From NCBI GenBank assembly GCA_946408995.1, contig CAMJUL010000002.1, forward strand, positions 42,211 to 106,210: 64,000 nt of DNA, read 5' to 3'. A model generated the notes under the pieces. It was given only the letters and a program-made list of their open reading frames with translations, was not told the DNA's origin and searched no databases. The position numbers and the translations under genes were made by a program. Of this stretch, positions 40,301 to 47,278 are shown in pieces (within the stretch, counting starts at the first letter, position 1; each line of letters starts with the position of its first letter). The stretch is from an uncultured Clostridia bacterium. Lineage in GTDB: Bacteria; Bacillota; Clostridia; Christensenellales; Aristaeellaceae.

Positions 40301-43255
40301 TGGAACGAAACGGAGAAGCCCTATCCGGTCACGGATATCGTATCCCTGTTCCGGGCGGCCGCCGACAAATACCCCGACCGGACCGCCGTGGTCTTTAAAG
40401 AAGAAGAGTTGACCTACCGGCAGGTGGACGATCTTTCGGACCGGATCGCCGGCTTCCTGCGCAAGCACGGAATCGGCAAAGGAAGCATCGTATCCATCCT
40501 GATCCCCCGCTGCAGCCTGATGGTGACCGCCTCCCTGGGCGTACTCAAATCCGGCGCGGCCTACCAGCCGCTGGATCCGTCCTATCCCGCGGAACGGCTG
40601 GGCTTTATGATGAAGGACGCGAACTGCCGCCTGCTGATTGCGGACGAGGCGCTGCTTGAGAAGGTCCCGGACCATCACGGCGAGGTCCTTTTGACCAAAG
40701 ACATCCCCTCGCTCCCCTCCTGCGCGAGGCTGAAGGGGCATCCGGACCCGGAGGACCTGTTCATCCTGCTCTATACCTCCGGCTCCACCGGCACCCCCAA
40801 GGGCGTGATGCTCGAGCACGGGAACCTTGCGAACTTCTGTTCCTGGTACCGGGAGTATTATCAGCTGGATCAGGCCTGCAAGGTGGCGGCCTATGCCAGC
40901 TACGGCTTTGACGCCAACATGATGGACCTTTACCCTGCGCTGACGACCGGCGCCTGCGTGTGCATCGTTGAGGAAGAGATCCGCCTGGATCTTCTGGCCA
41001 TGGAGATCTGGTTCAAGCGCCGGGGCATCACCCATTCCTTCATGACCACGCAGATCTGCCGGCAGTTCTACACCATGACCTCCCTGCGCCAGCTGCGCTA
41101 CCTGACCGGCGGCGGGGAGAAGCTGGTGCCCGTCGCGCCCAAGGCGGAGGAAACCAGACTGATCAACGGCTATGGGCCCACCGAATGCACCATTTTCTCC
41201 ACCACCATGCCGGTGGAGCGGCTGTATGAGCGGGTGCCGATCGGAAAGCCGCTTGGCAATTACAAGTGCTATGTGGTGGATGAGCACCTGAACCGCCTGC
41301 CGCCGCTGGTGCCCGGGGAACTGCTGATCTCCGGCCGCGGTGTGGGCAGAGGCTACCTGAACCGGCCTGACCTGACGGAAAAAGCCTTTATCCGCAATCC
41401 CTTCACCGACGCTCCCGACTATGCCCGGGCCTACCGCACCGGGGATATCGTGCGGCTGCTTCCGGACGGCAGCATCGACTTCCTCGGCCGCAATGACGGA
41501 CAGGTCAAGGTGCGCGGCTTCCGCATCGAGCTGGCCGAGGTGGAAGCCGTCATCCGGGAGTTCCCCGGGATCAAGGACGCCACGGTCCAGGCCTTTGACA
41601 ACGAAAGCAACGGGGAAAAGTTCATCGCCGCCTATGTGGTGAGCGAAAGCAGCGTGGACGAAGCCGCCCTGAAGGACTTCATCCGGCAGCGCAAGCCCGC
41701 CTATATGGTGCCCCCGGTCGTGATGCAGATCGACGCGATCCCCCTCAACCAGAACCAGAAGGTGAACAAGCGGGCGCTGCCCAAACCCGAGTGGAAACAG
41801 GACGCGCGTTCCTACACCGCGCCGGTCACGGACCTGCAGAAAAAGCTGTGCGCGATGTTTGCCGACGCCCTGGGACTTGAGCGGGTCGGCATCAACGAAA
41901 ACTTCTTCGAGCTGGGCGGGACCTCCCTGACGGTGGCCAAGATCGCCGTCAAAGCGGCCTCCGATAATCTGCCGATCGCCTTTAAGGACATTTTCGACTA
42001 TCCCACGGTGGAGGCCCTGGAAAAGTACGTCCTGTCCATCACCCAGAGCGGCCCGGCCTCGGCGAAGGAGGTCAGCCAAACGGAGCATCCCTCCCTCGAT
42101 CACAACCGTCCGGAGGAACTGCCCGGGATGCGTACGGCGGATATCGGGGACGTGCTGCTGACCGGTCCCACCGGCTTCCTTGGAATCCATGTGCTCAAAG
42201 AGCTTTTGGAGCATACCGACCACAGGATTTACTGTCTGACCCGCGGCGAGAAGTCGGGGATCGAGTCCCGTCTGAAGGGGATGCTGATGTACTACTTCAG
42301 CAATCCTTACGAATCGCTTTTCGGCAGCCGGATCATTCCCGTGAGCGGGGACATTACGGACCGGGACGGGATCCTGGCGCTCAAGGAGCTTCCCTTCACA
42401 ACGGTGATCAACTGCGCGGCCTGTGTCAAGCACTTCGCCGCGGACGATCTTCTGGAGCGGACCAACTGGCACGCTGTGGAGAATCTGATCGATCTGTGCG
42501 TGGATACCGGGCGCAGGCTCACCCAGGTCTCCACCCTCAGCGTGGCCGGAACCAGCGTCAACCTCCACATCAGTCCGGAAAAGAGAATGCGGGAGAACGA
42601 GCTGTTCTTTGGCCAGTCGCTGGAGAACAAGTACGCCTATTCCAAGTTCAAGGCCGAGGAGGCCATCCTGAACGCCATCGAGCAGCGGGGCCTGAACGCG
42701 CGGATTGTCCGCGTTGGCAACCTGATGCCGCGCTACAGCGACGGCGAGTTCCAGATCAACTCCGTCACCAATGCCTTCATGCGGTCCCTCAGGGCATTCA
42801 CGGCCCTGAAGAAGGTGTCCGTATCCATGCTGGACCAGCTCCTGGAGTTCTCCCCCATCGACTGCACGGCGGCCTCCGTCGTGGCGCTTTCCGCCGTGGA
42901 AAACTTTACGGTCTTCCACGCGACAAACAGCCACCAGGTGCAGATGGGCGACGTGATCGAATCCCTGAACCGCTGCGGCATAAACGTTGAAATCGTGGAG
43001 GAAAAGGATTTTGAGGATTCGTTCCGCGCTGCCCTGGACGACGAGGCGCTGTCCATGACCGTTTCCCCGCTGATCGCCTATCAGGCCTCGGACCGGAATA
43101 CGAAGGAATTCAACATCGGGTACGACAACGCTTTTACCACCAAGGCCCTGTACCGGCTGGGGGTCAAATGGCCCATCATCAGCGAGCCCTACCTGGACCA
43201 GGTGTTCACCGCGCTTGGCGCCATCGGCTTCTTTGACCTGATGACCGACGAGTAA
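34364..43255 (+). CDS. trimodular nonribosomal peptide synthetase A-T-C-A-T-C-A-T-R
   Basis: A 2,963-residue assembly line. A1 (1-480) has YTSGSTG and RTGDLG, but its pocket reads FFFVAGL where amino-acid A domains have FDA, so the amine-holding Asp is missing and a carboxylic acid starter is likely. T1 (485-555, GITSIG); C1 (558-980, HHTVSDG); A2 (983-1480, FDANMF; pocket read by eye DAFIVGAVAK); T2 (GLSSIG); C2 (1562-1985, HHLLSDG); A3 (1986-2480, FDANMM; pocket DAMFTGGIFK); T3 (2483-2560, LGGTSL); R (2589-2963, LLTGPTGFLG, Tyr-Lys in YAYSKFKAE). The NAD(P)H reductase releases an aldehyde. GAGGAGG precedes the ATG at 34364. The PP2C gene ends 62 bases upstream. Predicted product: acyl-(hydrophobic)-(hydrophobic) aldehyde. 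Confidence 0.93.
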   Translation: MQSTFYDLFLDQVQKNGKKTAIIDPAAGGRLTFAELADYAKHVAAKMRAAGIGQGDTVALILPNGLDQTAAILAAMALRAAFAPLNGLYPKERLKYICMDCRAKLVVTPDFFGDASSFAPLDTQDLPRPEDLAVLIYTSGSTGAPKGVMIDQRGLYCCARRMDEGLTWRDDDVIGLGAPFFFVAGLQSLLVSLSLGLSAILIPLAAMRDPRMLAGVLAENQVTVSFISPKILRYFTPADQTLRRVVVGSERLSGIASGKFEIINSYGLSESVGGILCFPVDKAWDNTPVGTPVGEEKVYLLDEAGNEAQEGEICLTGHLALGYVNRPEETAAVFVPNPFREKDGFDRMLRTGDLGQRLPDGSIVFLNRKDWMVKINGQRVEPGEIEAELRRLEGVSDAAVKDYTDAEGQTFLAAYYVSAEPMADSALRAALGRRLPAYMIPATFTHLTCLPINANGKLDRAALPRPEAGQQAAFSWPQPENDTQRKIFDCAAEAMGHANFGVSTDLFEAGITSIGVIRLSMLLDKAFDVPVSIQDLQQYTTVQKLESFLRTQTKRGSYPLQADYPLTQTQMGILVESALHPDTTVYNIPLLFRLSEKIDVPRLKTAVERAIAAHPYLNAVLFSDEQGRFRVRRKDDLPPEVTIVKSARLPSPLVTPFEVMGGKLYRATIYLTEEGPWLFLDFHHTVSDGTSTAVFIRDVNEAYAGREVDKESYTGYEIALDEEKLRGTDRYSEAKKWFDGLLADADKEMLPLGDTWGKQPEAGTLLISSGVDLSAIHSFLETNGFSENAFFNAVFAFVLSRFTGKRDALYTTVYNGRSDSRASRSVTMMVKTFPVRCPTEAGERVHALVEKIGRQLMTSMTHDLYSFAEIAREYGIASEVLFAYQGTEFLHDTIGGEKAEMVPLLQTEAKSPLNIGLFEKDGKLLFNCEFRKDLFSEDYVRRFVSCLEQAAVEFTRREFLRQVCLTDEKTLKEMDAFNHTERPYPVTDIVTLFRAAADKYPDRPAVVFKEEQLTYRQTDEISDRIAGFLKGKGIGKGDIVPILIPRCSEMVTATLGVLKAGAAYEPLDPSYPPERLAFMMKDAGCRFLIADEALAGRVPDYHGNVLLTKDIPALPACGRDSAHPGVEDLFVLLYTSGSTGVPKGVMMHHANLANLCGWYRECYRLDEQCRVAAYASYGFDANMFDLYPALTTGACVCIVEEEIRLDLLALEAWYRRREITHGIITTQVGRQFYTMASVPSMRYLVVGGEKLVPVTPREGGTLLINAYGPSECTVASTMGPVEKSCERVPIGKAVPNFKCYVVDEHLNRLPPLVPGELLVAGRGVGIGYLNRPDLTEKVFIPNPFCAEPEYARAYRTGDVVRLLPDGNYDFIGRNDGQVKVRGFRIELTEVESVIREFPGITDATVQAFEHEGSGEKYIAAYVVSAAPVDEAALKRFIRARKPPYMVPSVLMQIDAIPLNQNQKVNKKALPKPVWQPEEIVPPRNETQQKIFDCVAEVVGHTQFGVTTDIFEAGLSSIGAIRLNVLLSKALGIPVSIQDLRSHPTVEALETLLSSKAGEETYALQADYPLTQTQMGVLVECVSHPESTLYNIPALFRLSEKIDLERLKTAVEQTIAAHPYLNMTVFTDAQGNFRARRQDDTPPEVEIVEAERLPDPLTAPFELIGGKLYRARIYRTPEAHWLFLEMHHLLSDGSSVAVLLNDIDEAYAGRPLAKETFTGFELGLEEEKLRKSDRHGEAKAWFDQLLSEADREMLPPGDVWGESASSGSFIEPSGMDSKAIGTFLSTYGLSANAFFNAVFAFVLSRFAGKQTALYTTIYSGRNDSRTSRTVAMMVKTFPVFCGLDPNESIPAFVESVGKQLMTSMANDLYSFAEIAQAHGIASDVMFVYQGKDFLFDSIGGEKAEMVQITMADAKAPLHVEIFEKDGQLVFSCEFRKDRFSEDYVRRLIACIDQAAMAFTQGRLMRDVCLTDEKTLAEMDAWNETEKPYPVTDIVSLFRAAADKYPDRTAVVFKEEELTYRQVDDLSDRIAGFLRKHGIGKGSIVSILIPRCSLMVTASLGVLKSGAAYQPLDPSYPAERLGFMMKDANCRLLIADEALLEKVPDHHGEVLLTKDIPSLPSCARLKGHPDPEDLFILLYTSGSTGTPKGVMLEHGNLANFCSWYREYYQLDQACKVAAYASYGFDANMMDLYPALTTGACVCIVEEEIRLDLLAMEIWFKRRGITHSFMTTQICRQFYTMTSLRQLRYLTGGGEKLVPVAPKAEETRLINGYGPTECTIFSTTMPVERLYERVPIGKPLGNYKCYVVDEHLNRLPPLVPGELLISGRGVGRGYLNRPDLTEKAFIRNPFTDAPDYARAYRTGDIVRLLPDGSIDFLGRNDGQVKVRGFRIELAEVEAVIREFPGIKDATVQAFDNESNGEKFIAAYVVSESSVDEAALKDFIRQRKPAYMVPPVVMQIDAIPLNQNQKVNKRALPKPEWKQDARSYTAPVTDLQKKLCAMFADALGLERVGINENFFELGGTSLTVAKIAVKAASDNLPIAFKDIFDYPTVEALEKYVLSITQSGPASAKEVSQTEHPSLDHNRPEELPGMRTADIGDVLLTGPTGFLGIHVLKELLEHTDHRIYCLTRGEKSGIESRLKGMLMYYFSNPYESLFGSRIIPVSGDITDRDGILALKELPFTTVINCAACVKHFAADDLLERTNWHAVENLIDLCVDTGRRLTQVSTLSVAGTSVNLHISPEKRMRENELFFGQSLENKYAYSKFKAEEAILNAIEQRGLNARIVRVGNLMPRYSDGEFQINSVTNAFMRSLRAFTALKKVSVSMLDQLLEFSPIDCTAASVVALSAVENFTVFHATNSHQVQMGDVIESLNRCGINVEIVEEKDFEDSFRAALDDEALSMTVSPLIAYQASDRNTKEFNIGYDNAFTTKALYRLGVKWPIISEPYLDQVFTALGAIGFFDLMTDE

Positions 43256-43273
43256 GCCTCCGGAAAGCCTTTC

Positions 43274-43308
43274 ATCGCTTATCCCTCGCGGATAAGCGAT
43301 TTTCTTTT
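43274..43308 (+). terminator. intrinsic terminator of the NRPS operon
   Basis: ATCGCTTATCC (43274-43284) and GGATAAGCGAT (43290-43300) form a perfect 11-pair stem with a 5-base loop, then TTTCTTTT. Confidence 0.9.
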
Positions 43309-43453
43309 CACCGGGCGGTCCAAAAAGGCTTCCATTCGGAGGCTTGGGGGGAGCGGTGCCGCAGGATGGAAGGCGCGGCATCGATTCCCGGATATCTTTC
43401 CCAAACGGCGCGGGGCCGGCAGGCCGCATTGCCTTAAGCGCCGGCGGACGGTC

Positions 43454-43932
43454 TTACAGGATCGGGTCCTCCCCTTTCAACGCCGGATCAGCGTTTTTTT
43501 CCTTTGGCTCCGCACGCCCCTTGCCGTCCTCCTCCAGCAGTCCCTGTTCCCGCACCACTTCCCCCAATCGATCATAATGATTGCCCTTTACATAAGGAAT
43601 GCCGCCGGCATACACGTCATAATCGTTGCCGCCCTCCTCGTAATCGTCGCCGCAGTATCTTATTTCCTGTTCATTCATGCCGTTTTCGGCAAGATACCGG
43701 CGGACAGCGTTCGGTTTTCCGTATTGGGCCGGTACGATATCAAAGGAAGAAGACCCGCCGATCATGACATGTCCTTCCGAAAACACTTCCTTTACATAAG
43801 GATACCTCTTTCTGCGCTTGCTGCGGTCCGGGTCATAAGCCAGTTTATCTGCGAGGTCTGCTTTTGTTCCAAGCACAGGGAAGGTCAGCGCCCCGTGGAA
43901 TGGAATTCGAGCGTATCGCCGGCGAAGTCAAA
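43454..43932 (-). pseudogene. HAD-IIB phosphatase fragment, frameshifted
   Basis: The minus strand encodes the C-terminal half of a HAD-IIB (phosphomannomutase/Cof-like) phosphatase: SSSFDIVPAQYGKPNAV, then the metal-site block YCGDDYEEGGNDYDVY. Upstream, FDFAGDTLEFHS continues the same protein in another frame, so at least one frameshift separates the parts (near 43885). The N-terminal nucleophile loop is gone, and the fragment begins where a response-regulator stub ends. The last 25 residues (rich in Lys/Glu/Pro) look like run-on sequence. Judged non-functional. Confidence 0.65.
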
Positions 43933-44002
43933 CAGACCAAATCATGTCTTTCAAACGTTCCCTGACCACGGCGTCATCATCAATAATCATCGTTTTATAC
44001 AT
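43928..44002 (-). pseudogene. response-regulator N-terminal stub
   Basis: From an ATG with GGAGG upstream, 24 residues read MYKTMIIDDDAVVRERLKDMI-W, the exact beginning of a receiver domain (acidic pair IDDD). The reading stops at TGA immediately after the first helix, and HAD phosphatase sequence follows. A clean deletion joined two unrelated genes here. Confidence 0.65.
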
Positions 44003-44123
44003 ATATGCCTCCGCATGGAGAATCCTTTTCCATCATGATCATCGTGTCGCATTAAACAGACGGAAACGCTACACCAATCAATTGTCAAATACCCCAAAAA
44101 ATCAAAAGAACGAAACGCAGCAC

Positions 44124-44182
44124 AAAGACGTGTCCGCCCCGGACTGCCGCATGCGGCCGACGGGAAACGGACACGTCTTTTC
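44124..44182. terminator. hairpin with long loop between decayed genes and the flavodoxin-family gene
   Basis: AAAGACGTGTCCG (44124-44136) and CGGACACGTCTTT (44168-44180) are perfect complements with a 31-base loop. The U-tract is short. It may end the minus-strand operon that finishes at 44393. The 210 bases between hold nothing else I can support. Confidence 0.5.
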
Positions 44183-44392
44183 AAAGGAACCCGTTTGCAG
44201 TTTTATTGTGCCGCGGCAGTCCCCTCACGCAACGGCATCCTGATCGGGTCCTCCGTTTTAACCCATTCACGACCCGGTCCCATGCGCAGGGAGCGCGTTG
44301 GTCTTTTGTGCAGATCTCAGATAAACGGCATGGCGGCGGGCGGCGGACCCGCATCCAGGACAGCCGGCCCGCGGCAGGCGATGCCTCCCGTT

Positions 44393-44956
44393 TTATCCGA
44401 TCTCCCCATCCGCCTCCGTTATCGTCCTGCAGAAAGCTTCGATCTCTTCCCGCCTCCCTTCCGCATCCTCCCTGCACTCCACACCGCAAAGGCCCAAATG
44501 CCCGCAGCACCGGATCTCAAGGTGGCCGAAAAAGTGCTCAATGGTGCCGATGATGCGCTCGCATTCCTTCATGCCCGGGCCGGTGCGCAGGGCGACCGCG
44601 CAGCCTTTCTTGCCGGGCGCAAGCGCAGCATGGGGCGCGTGGGTGTTGCACCAGGGGGTACAGCGGTCGATGAAGGCCTTGAACTGCCCGGGAACATCCG
44701 CCCAATAGGAGGGCGAAACACAGACCAGGAGGTCCGCCTGCTCAAATTCCTCCATCAACTGCGCCACGTCGTCCTGCAGGACGCATTCGGCTGTCCGGTG
44801 GCAGTTTCGGCAGCCCCTGCAGAAGGCAAAGCTGTAGTCGTCGATGCACACGCTCCGGACCGCAAAGCGCCCTGAAAGCTGCCCTGCGATGATCCCGGCG
44901 ATCGCCGCCGTCGCGCCGTCACGGACAGGACTGCAGTTAAGAATCAGTGCTTTCAT
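44393..44956 (-). CDS. flavodoxin-like NAD(P)H-dependent FMN reductase
   Basis: A 187-residue flavoprotein of the NADPH-dependent FMN reductase (iron-sulfur flavoprotein-like) group. It starts with the phosphate-binding LILNCSPVRDGATAA loop and has SPSYWADVPGQFKAFIDR, which contacts the flavin. A CRGCRNCHRTAEC cysteine cluster (about 47-59) could bind a metal or [4Fe-4S] cluster as in iron-sulfur flavoproteins. Its start overlaps the end of the pyrophosphatase-like segment by 20 bases. Last gene of the TetR-led operon. Confidence 0.87.
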   Translation of the reverse strand: MKALILNCSPVRDGATAAIAGIIAGQLSGRFAVRSVCIDDYSFAFCRGCRNCHRTAECVLQDDVAQLMEEFEQADLLVCVSPSYWADVPGQFKAFIDRCTPWCNTHAPHAALAPGKKGCAVALRTGPGMKECERIIGTIEHFFGHLEIRCCGHLGLCGVECREDAEGRREEIEAFCRTITEADGEIG

Positions 44957-45740
44957 ACAATTCCCCCATAAAATACTGTTCCTGAAACGCGATGGTCCGC
45001 AGGATCTCCTCCCTGTCCGGCCTGCTTCCGTCCACGCTGACGATCCATTTGTCCTCCCGGTCGTTCAGCCTGTGCAGGACAGCGACGACCTTTCCGCAAA
45101 AAGTCCGGATGGGCTCCGGCGCGCCGAACACATAGACGTCCTGCTCCTCCCCGTCCCCGGCGAACACGCCGTCCACATAGCCGTAGTTGACCGGATAGAT
45201 CAGGTCCGGATGCAGCGGATGCACGCTGCCCAAGGGACGGTCGATGGTGCCGGCAACCTGCCGGCCCAAAATGCTGCTGTAATCCGGATGCCCGATTTCC
45301 ATCCGGTAGATCCTTAAGTCGTTCCCCTGGCCGTCCTGCAAGATGCGCCAGAAGGTGCAGTCCTATTGCTCATACAGCCCGGTATGATCGGTGGAGATGT
45401 ACACGCAGGGAAAGCCGTCCGCCTTGGCCAGGTGGTACACATGCTCCAGCAGCTTGCCCATGCGCCGCTTTCCGCGGTGCTGCGGGAAGGTATAAACGAA
45501 CCCCGCCCAGGGTGTCATCTCCTCCGCCGGGATCTCATCCCGCTCCGCATAGGTGCAGAAGGCGATCAGAGAATCGCCCTCGGTCAGGAGCAGCAGCCTG
45601 CTATCCCTGCCCAGGACCGCGTGGAAACGGCCGTCCCGCAGCAGCTGATACAGATACTGCCCCGCGCGCCAGTCGCAGCGCCCGATCTCTTTCAGCCAGC
45701 GTGCCCCCCGGCAGCCGGTGAAATACGCTTCGATCTTCAT
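44937..45740 (-). pseudogene. GNAT acetyltransferase-inorganic pyrophosphatase fusion split by an in-frame TAG
   Basis: The N-terminal part (45740-45366) is a GNAT acetyltransferase ending STDHTGLYEQ. Then comes TAG at 45363-45365, after which the same frame continues DCTFWRILQDGQGNDLRIYRME and runs straight into a family I pyrophosphatase-like domain (IDRPLGSVHP, LIYPVNYGYVDGV, GDGEEQDVYVFG, NDREDKW). The usual GNAT text at the break is GLYE-x-YG, so TAG replaces a Tyr codon by one base change. The two halves might still be made separately (a TTG at 45341 lacks a good ribosome site). Confidence 0.75.
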
Positions 45741-45744
45741 CCCA

Positions 45745-46416
45745 TCACCAGATGTACGGGATCACCTTGCACCGGACCCGCTTCTTGTATTCTTTATACC
45801 CCGGGAGCCCTTTCTCCAGCACCTGCTCCTCGTTGCGGATCCGCCAGGCGATGATCGGGAAATAGGCCAGCAGGATGGCAAAGGAAAGCGGTGACCCCAG
45901 CACCAGCGGCATGGAAAGGAACAGGAGCAGCGTGGCCATGTACATCGGGTGCCGGACGACGCCGTACAGTCCGGTATCGATCACCTTCTGATTGTCCTGC
46001 ACTTCCACCGTCCGGGACAGGTATGCGTTCTCCCGCAGCACCTCGGCATACAGGGCGTAGGCCAGCAGGAATACCGCTGCCGCGGCCCAGGACACCCAGG
46101 CGGGGAGGACGATCCATTGAAATCTGAAATTCAGCCCCGCTACGATGAACGCCGCCAGGAACATCAGTCCGCTGAGGGCGATCACGGCCTTCTGCTCGGG
46201 CTGCTGTTCCTTAACGTCGAGCCGCTTCCGCAGCAGCTCCGGGGCCTTCTTCATCATGACCAGCCCGGCAACGAACATCGGGATGAAAAGAATCCCCATC
46301 AGCAGCCATCCCTGCCAGTAAGCAAACGTCCCCGCCGGCAGGAACAGCAAAAGCCCCACCAGGATCAGGCCGGCCAGGAATTTCACAATCGCCTGTGAAA
46401 ACAGTTTTGCGTCCAT
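45745..46416 (-). CDS. isoprenylcysteine carboxyl methyltransferase (ICMT/PEMT)-like membrane protein
   Basis: A 223-residue membrane methyltransferase with about five helices. The conserved C-terminal block of the family is present: TGLYGVVRHPMYMATLLLF, then RIRNEEQVLEKGLPGYKEYKKRVR. The substrate is unknown; bacterial members methylate small lipids or thiols. The ATG at 46416 has GGGAGGG five bases upstream, one base after the stop of the TIM-barrel gene, and the GNAT gene follows after 4 bases. Confidence 0.87.
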   Translation of the reverse strand: MDAKLFSQAIVKFLAGLILVGLLLFLPAGTFAYWQGWLLMGILFIPMFVAGLVMMKKAPELLRKRLDVKEQQPEQKAVIALSGLMFLAAFIVAGLNFRFQWIVLPAWVSWAAAAVFLLAYALYAEVLRENAYLSRTVEVQDNQKVIDTGLYGVVRHPMYMATLLLFLSMPLVLGSPLSFAILLAYFPIIAWRIRNEEQVLEKGLPGYKEYKKRVRCKVIPYIW

Positions 46417-46417
46417 C

Positions 46418-47245
46418 TTATCCCTCCCCATTGTCGCGCAGCCATTGAACCGATCGCTCAAGTGCCCAGATCGTTTTGGTTTCCATAACGCACCTCGCGT
46501 TCCGCTCCTTTGCCAGTTTCAGCCGCGCACGCAGATCGATCTCCCCGTCGCCCAGGGCCAGGTGATTCTTCGGCGGCGTTTCCGTCCCATCGTGAATGTG
46601 AAAATGGATCAGCCTTTCCCGATGCTCCGTCAGGAACGGAACGTCCGTCTCCCCGGTGGCCTTGGAATGCCCGATATCCCAGGTGAGAGCGAACTTCGGG
46701 CTCTCCAGGAGGCAGTCGATCGCCTTTTTCTCATACGCCCTGAAACCGTCCGTGTTTTCAACAGCCATCATGATCCCGCTGCAGCCGATCCATTCCTCGC
46801 ACAGCGCGCGGAAGGCCGCAAAGGATCTCATGTAGGGCTCAAAGTCCCGCTCGTACAGCTGCACCTTCCTCTCCGGCAGGGTGATGTAGACGCCGTGATG
46901 CATGTGCATGTTGATTGTCAGCGGCTGCGCGGGATCCCCGTACCGGTCCCGCAGGGGCAGCAGGGCCTTCGCTGCCAAAATGGTCCTGCGGACGGTTTCC
47001 AGATAGGCCTGCGATACCAGCGGATTGAAATCCGCGATGTTCAGGTTTTCGTCCAGGTGGATGGTATAGTACAGCCGGTGCCGCACCGCGGTCCTCGTCA
47101 GCTCCTCCGTCCGCTCCAGCCTGTCCGCCTGATATTCCGGAAAGTTCATGTTCAGTTCGATAAAGTTCAGTCCCAGCGCTTCGCACAGGGCGGCGTTTTC
47201 CTCCAGGGTATGATTCTCGATCAGCGTCGGCATACCAAACTGCAT
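46418..47245 (-). CDS. sugar phosphate isomerase/epimerase-like TIM barrel protein
   Basis: A 275-residue protein of the xylose-isomerase-like/AP-endonuclease-2 barrel family. Metal-ligand positions typical of the fold are visible: the Glu in MAVENTDG, Asp and His in TWDIGHSKATG, the His pair in HFHIHDG, and the late Glu in CVMETKT. These enzymes isomerise or epimerise sugars or act on related metabolites; no specific substrate can be named. In the TetR-led operon, 33 bases after the secreted-protein gene. Confidence 0.83.
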   Translation of the reverse strand: MQFGMPTLIENHTLEENAALCEALGLNFIELNMNFPEYQADRLERTEELTRTAVRHRLYYTIHLDENLNIADFNPLVSQAYLETVRRTILAAKALLPLRDRYGDPAQPLTINMHMHHGVYITLPERKVQLYERDFEPYMRSFAAFRALCEEWIGCSGIMMAVENTDGFRAYEKKAIDCLLESPKFALTWDIGHSKATGETDVPFLTEHRERLIHFHIHDGTETPPKNHLALGDGEIDLRARLKLAKERNARCVMETKTIWALERSVQWLRDNGEG

Positions 47246-47278
47246 CGTGTTCTTCCTTTCTCCGCGCCTGTGAAACGG

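Noticed and set aside
34061..43429. Very long minus-strand open frames (over 1,200 and 1,800 codons) opposite the NRPS gene
   Set aside because: They are antisense shadows of a GC-rich repetitive gene. Their products have no family content, they mirror the module repeats, and the plus-strand NRPS motifs are complete.
45363..45365. TAG as a recoded (pyrrolysine) codon
   Set aside because: A single TAG at a Tyr position in a GNAT-pyrophosphatase gene gives no reason for recoding. No pyl genes or unusual downstream structure are visible in the window, so a nonsense mutation is the simpler view.
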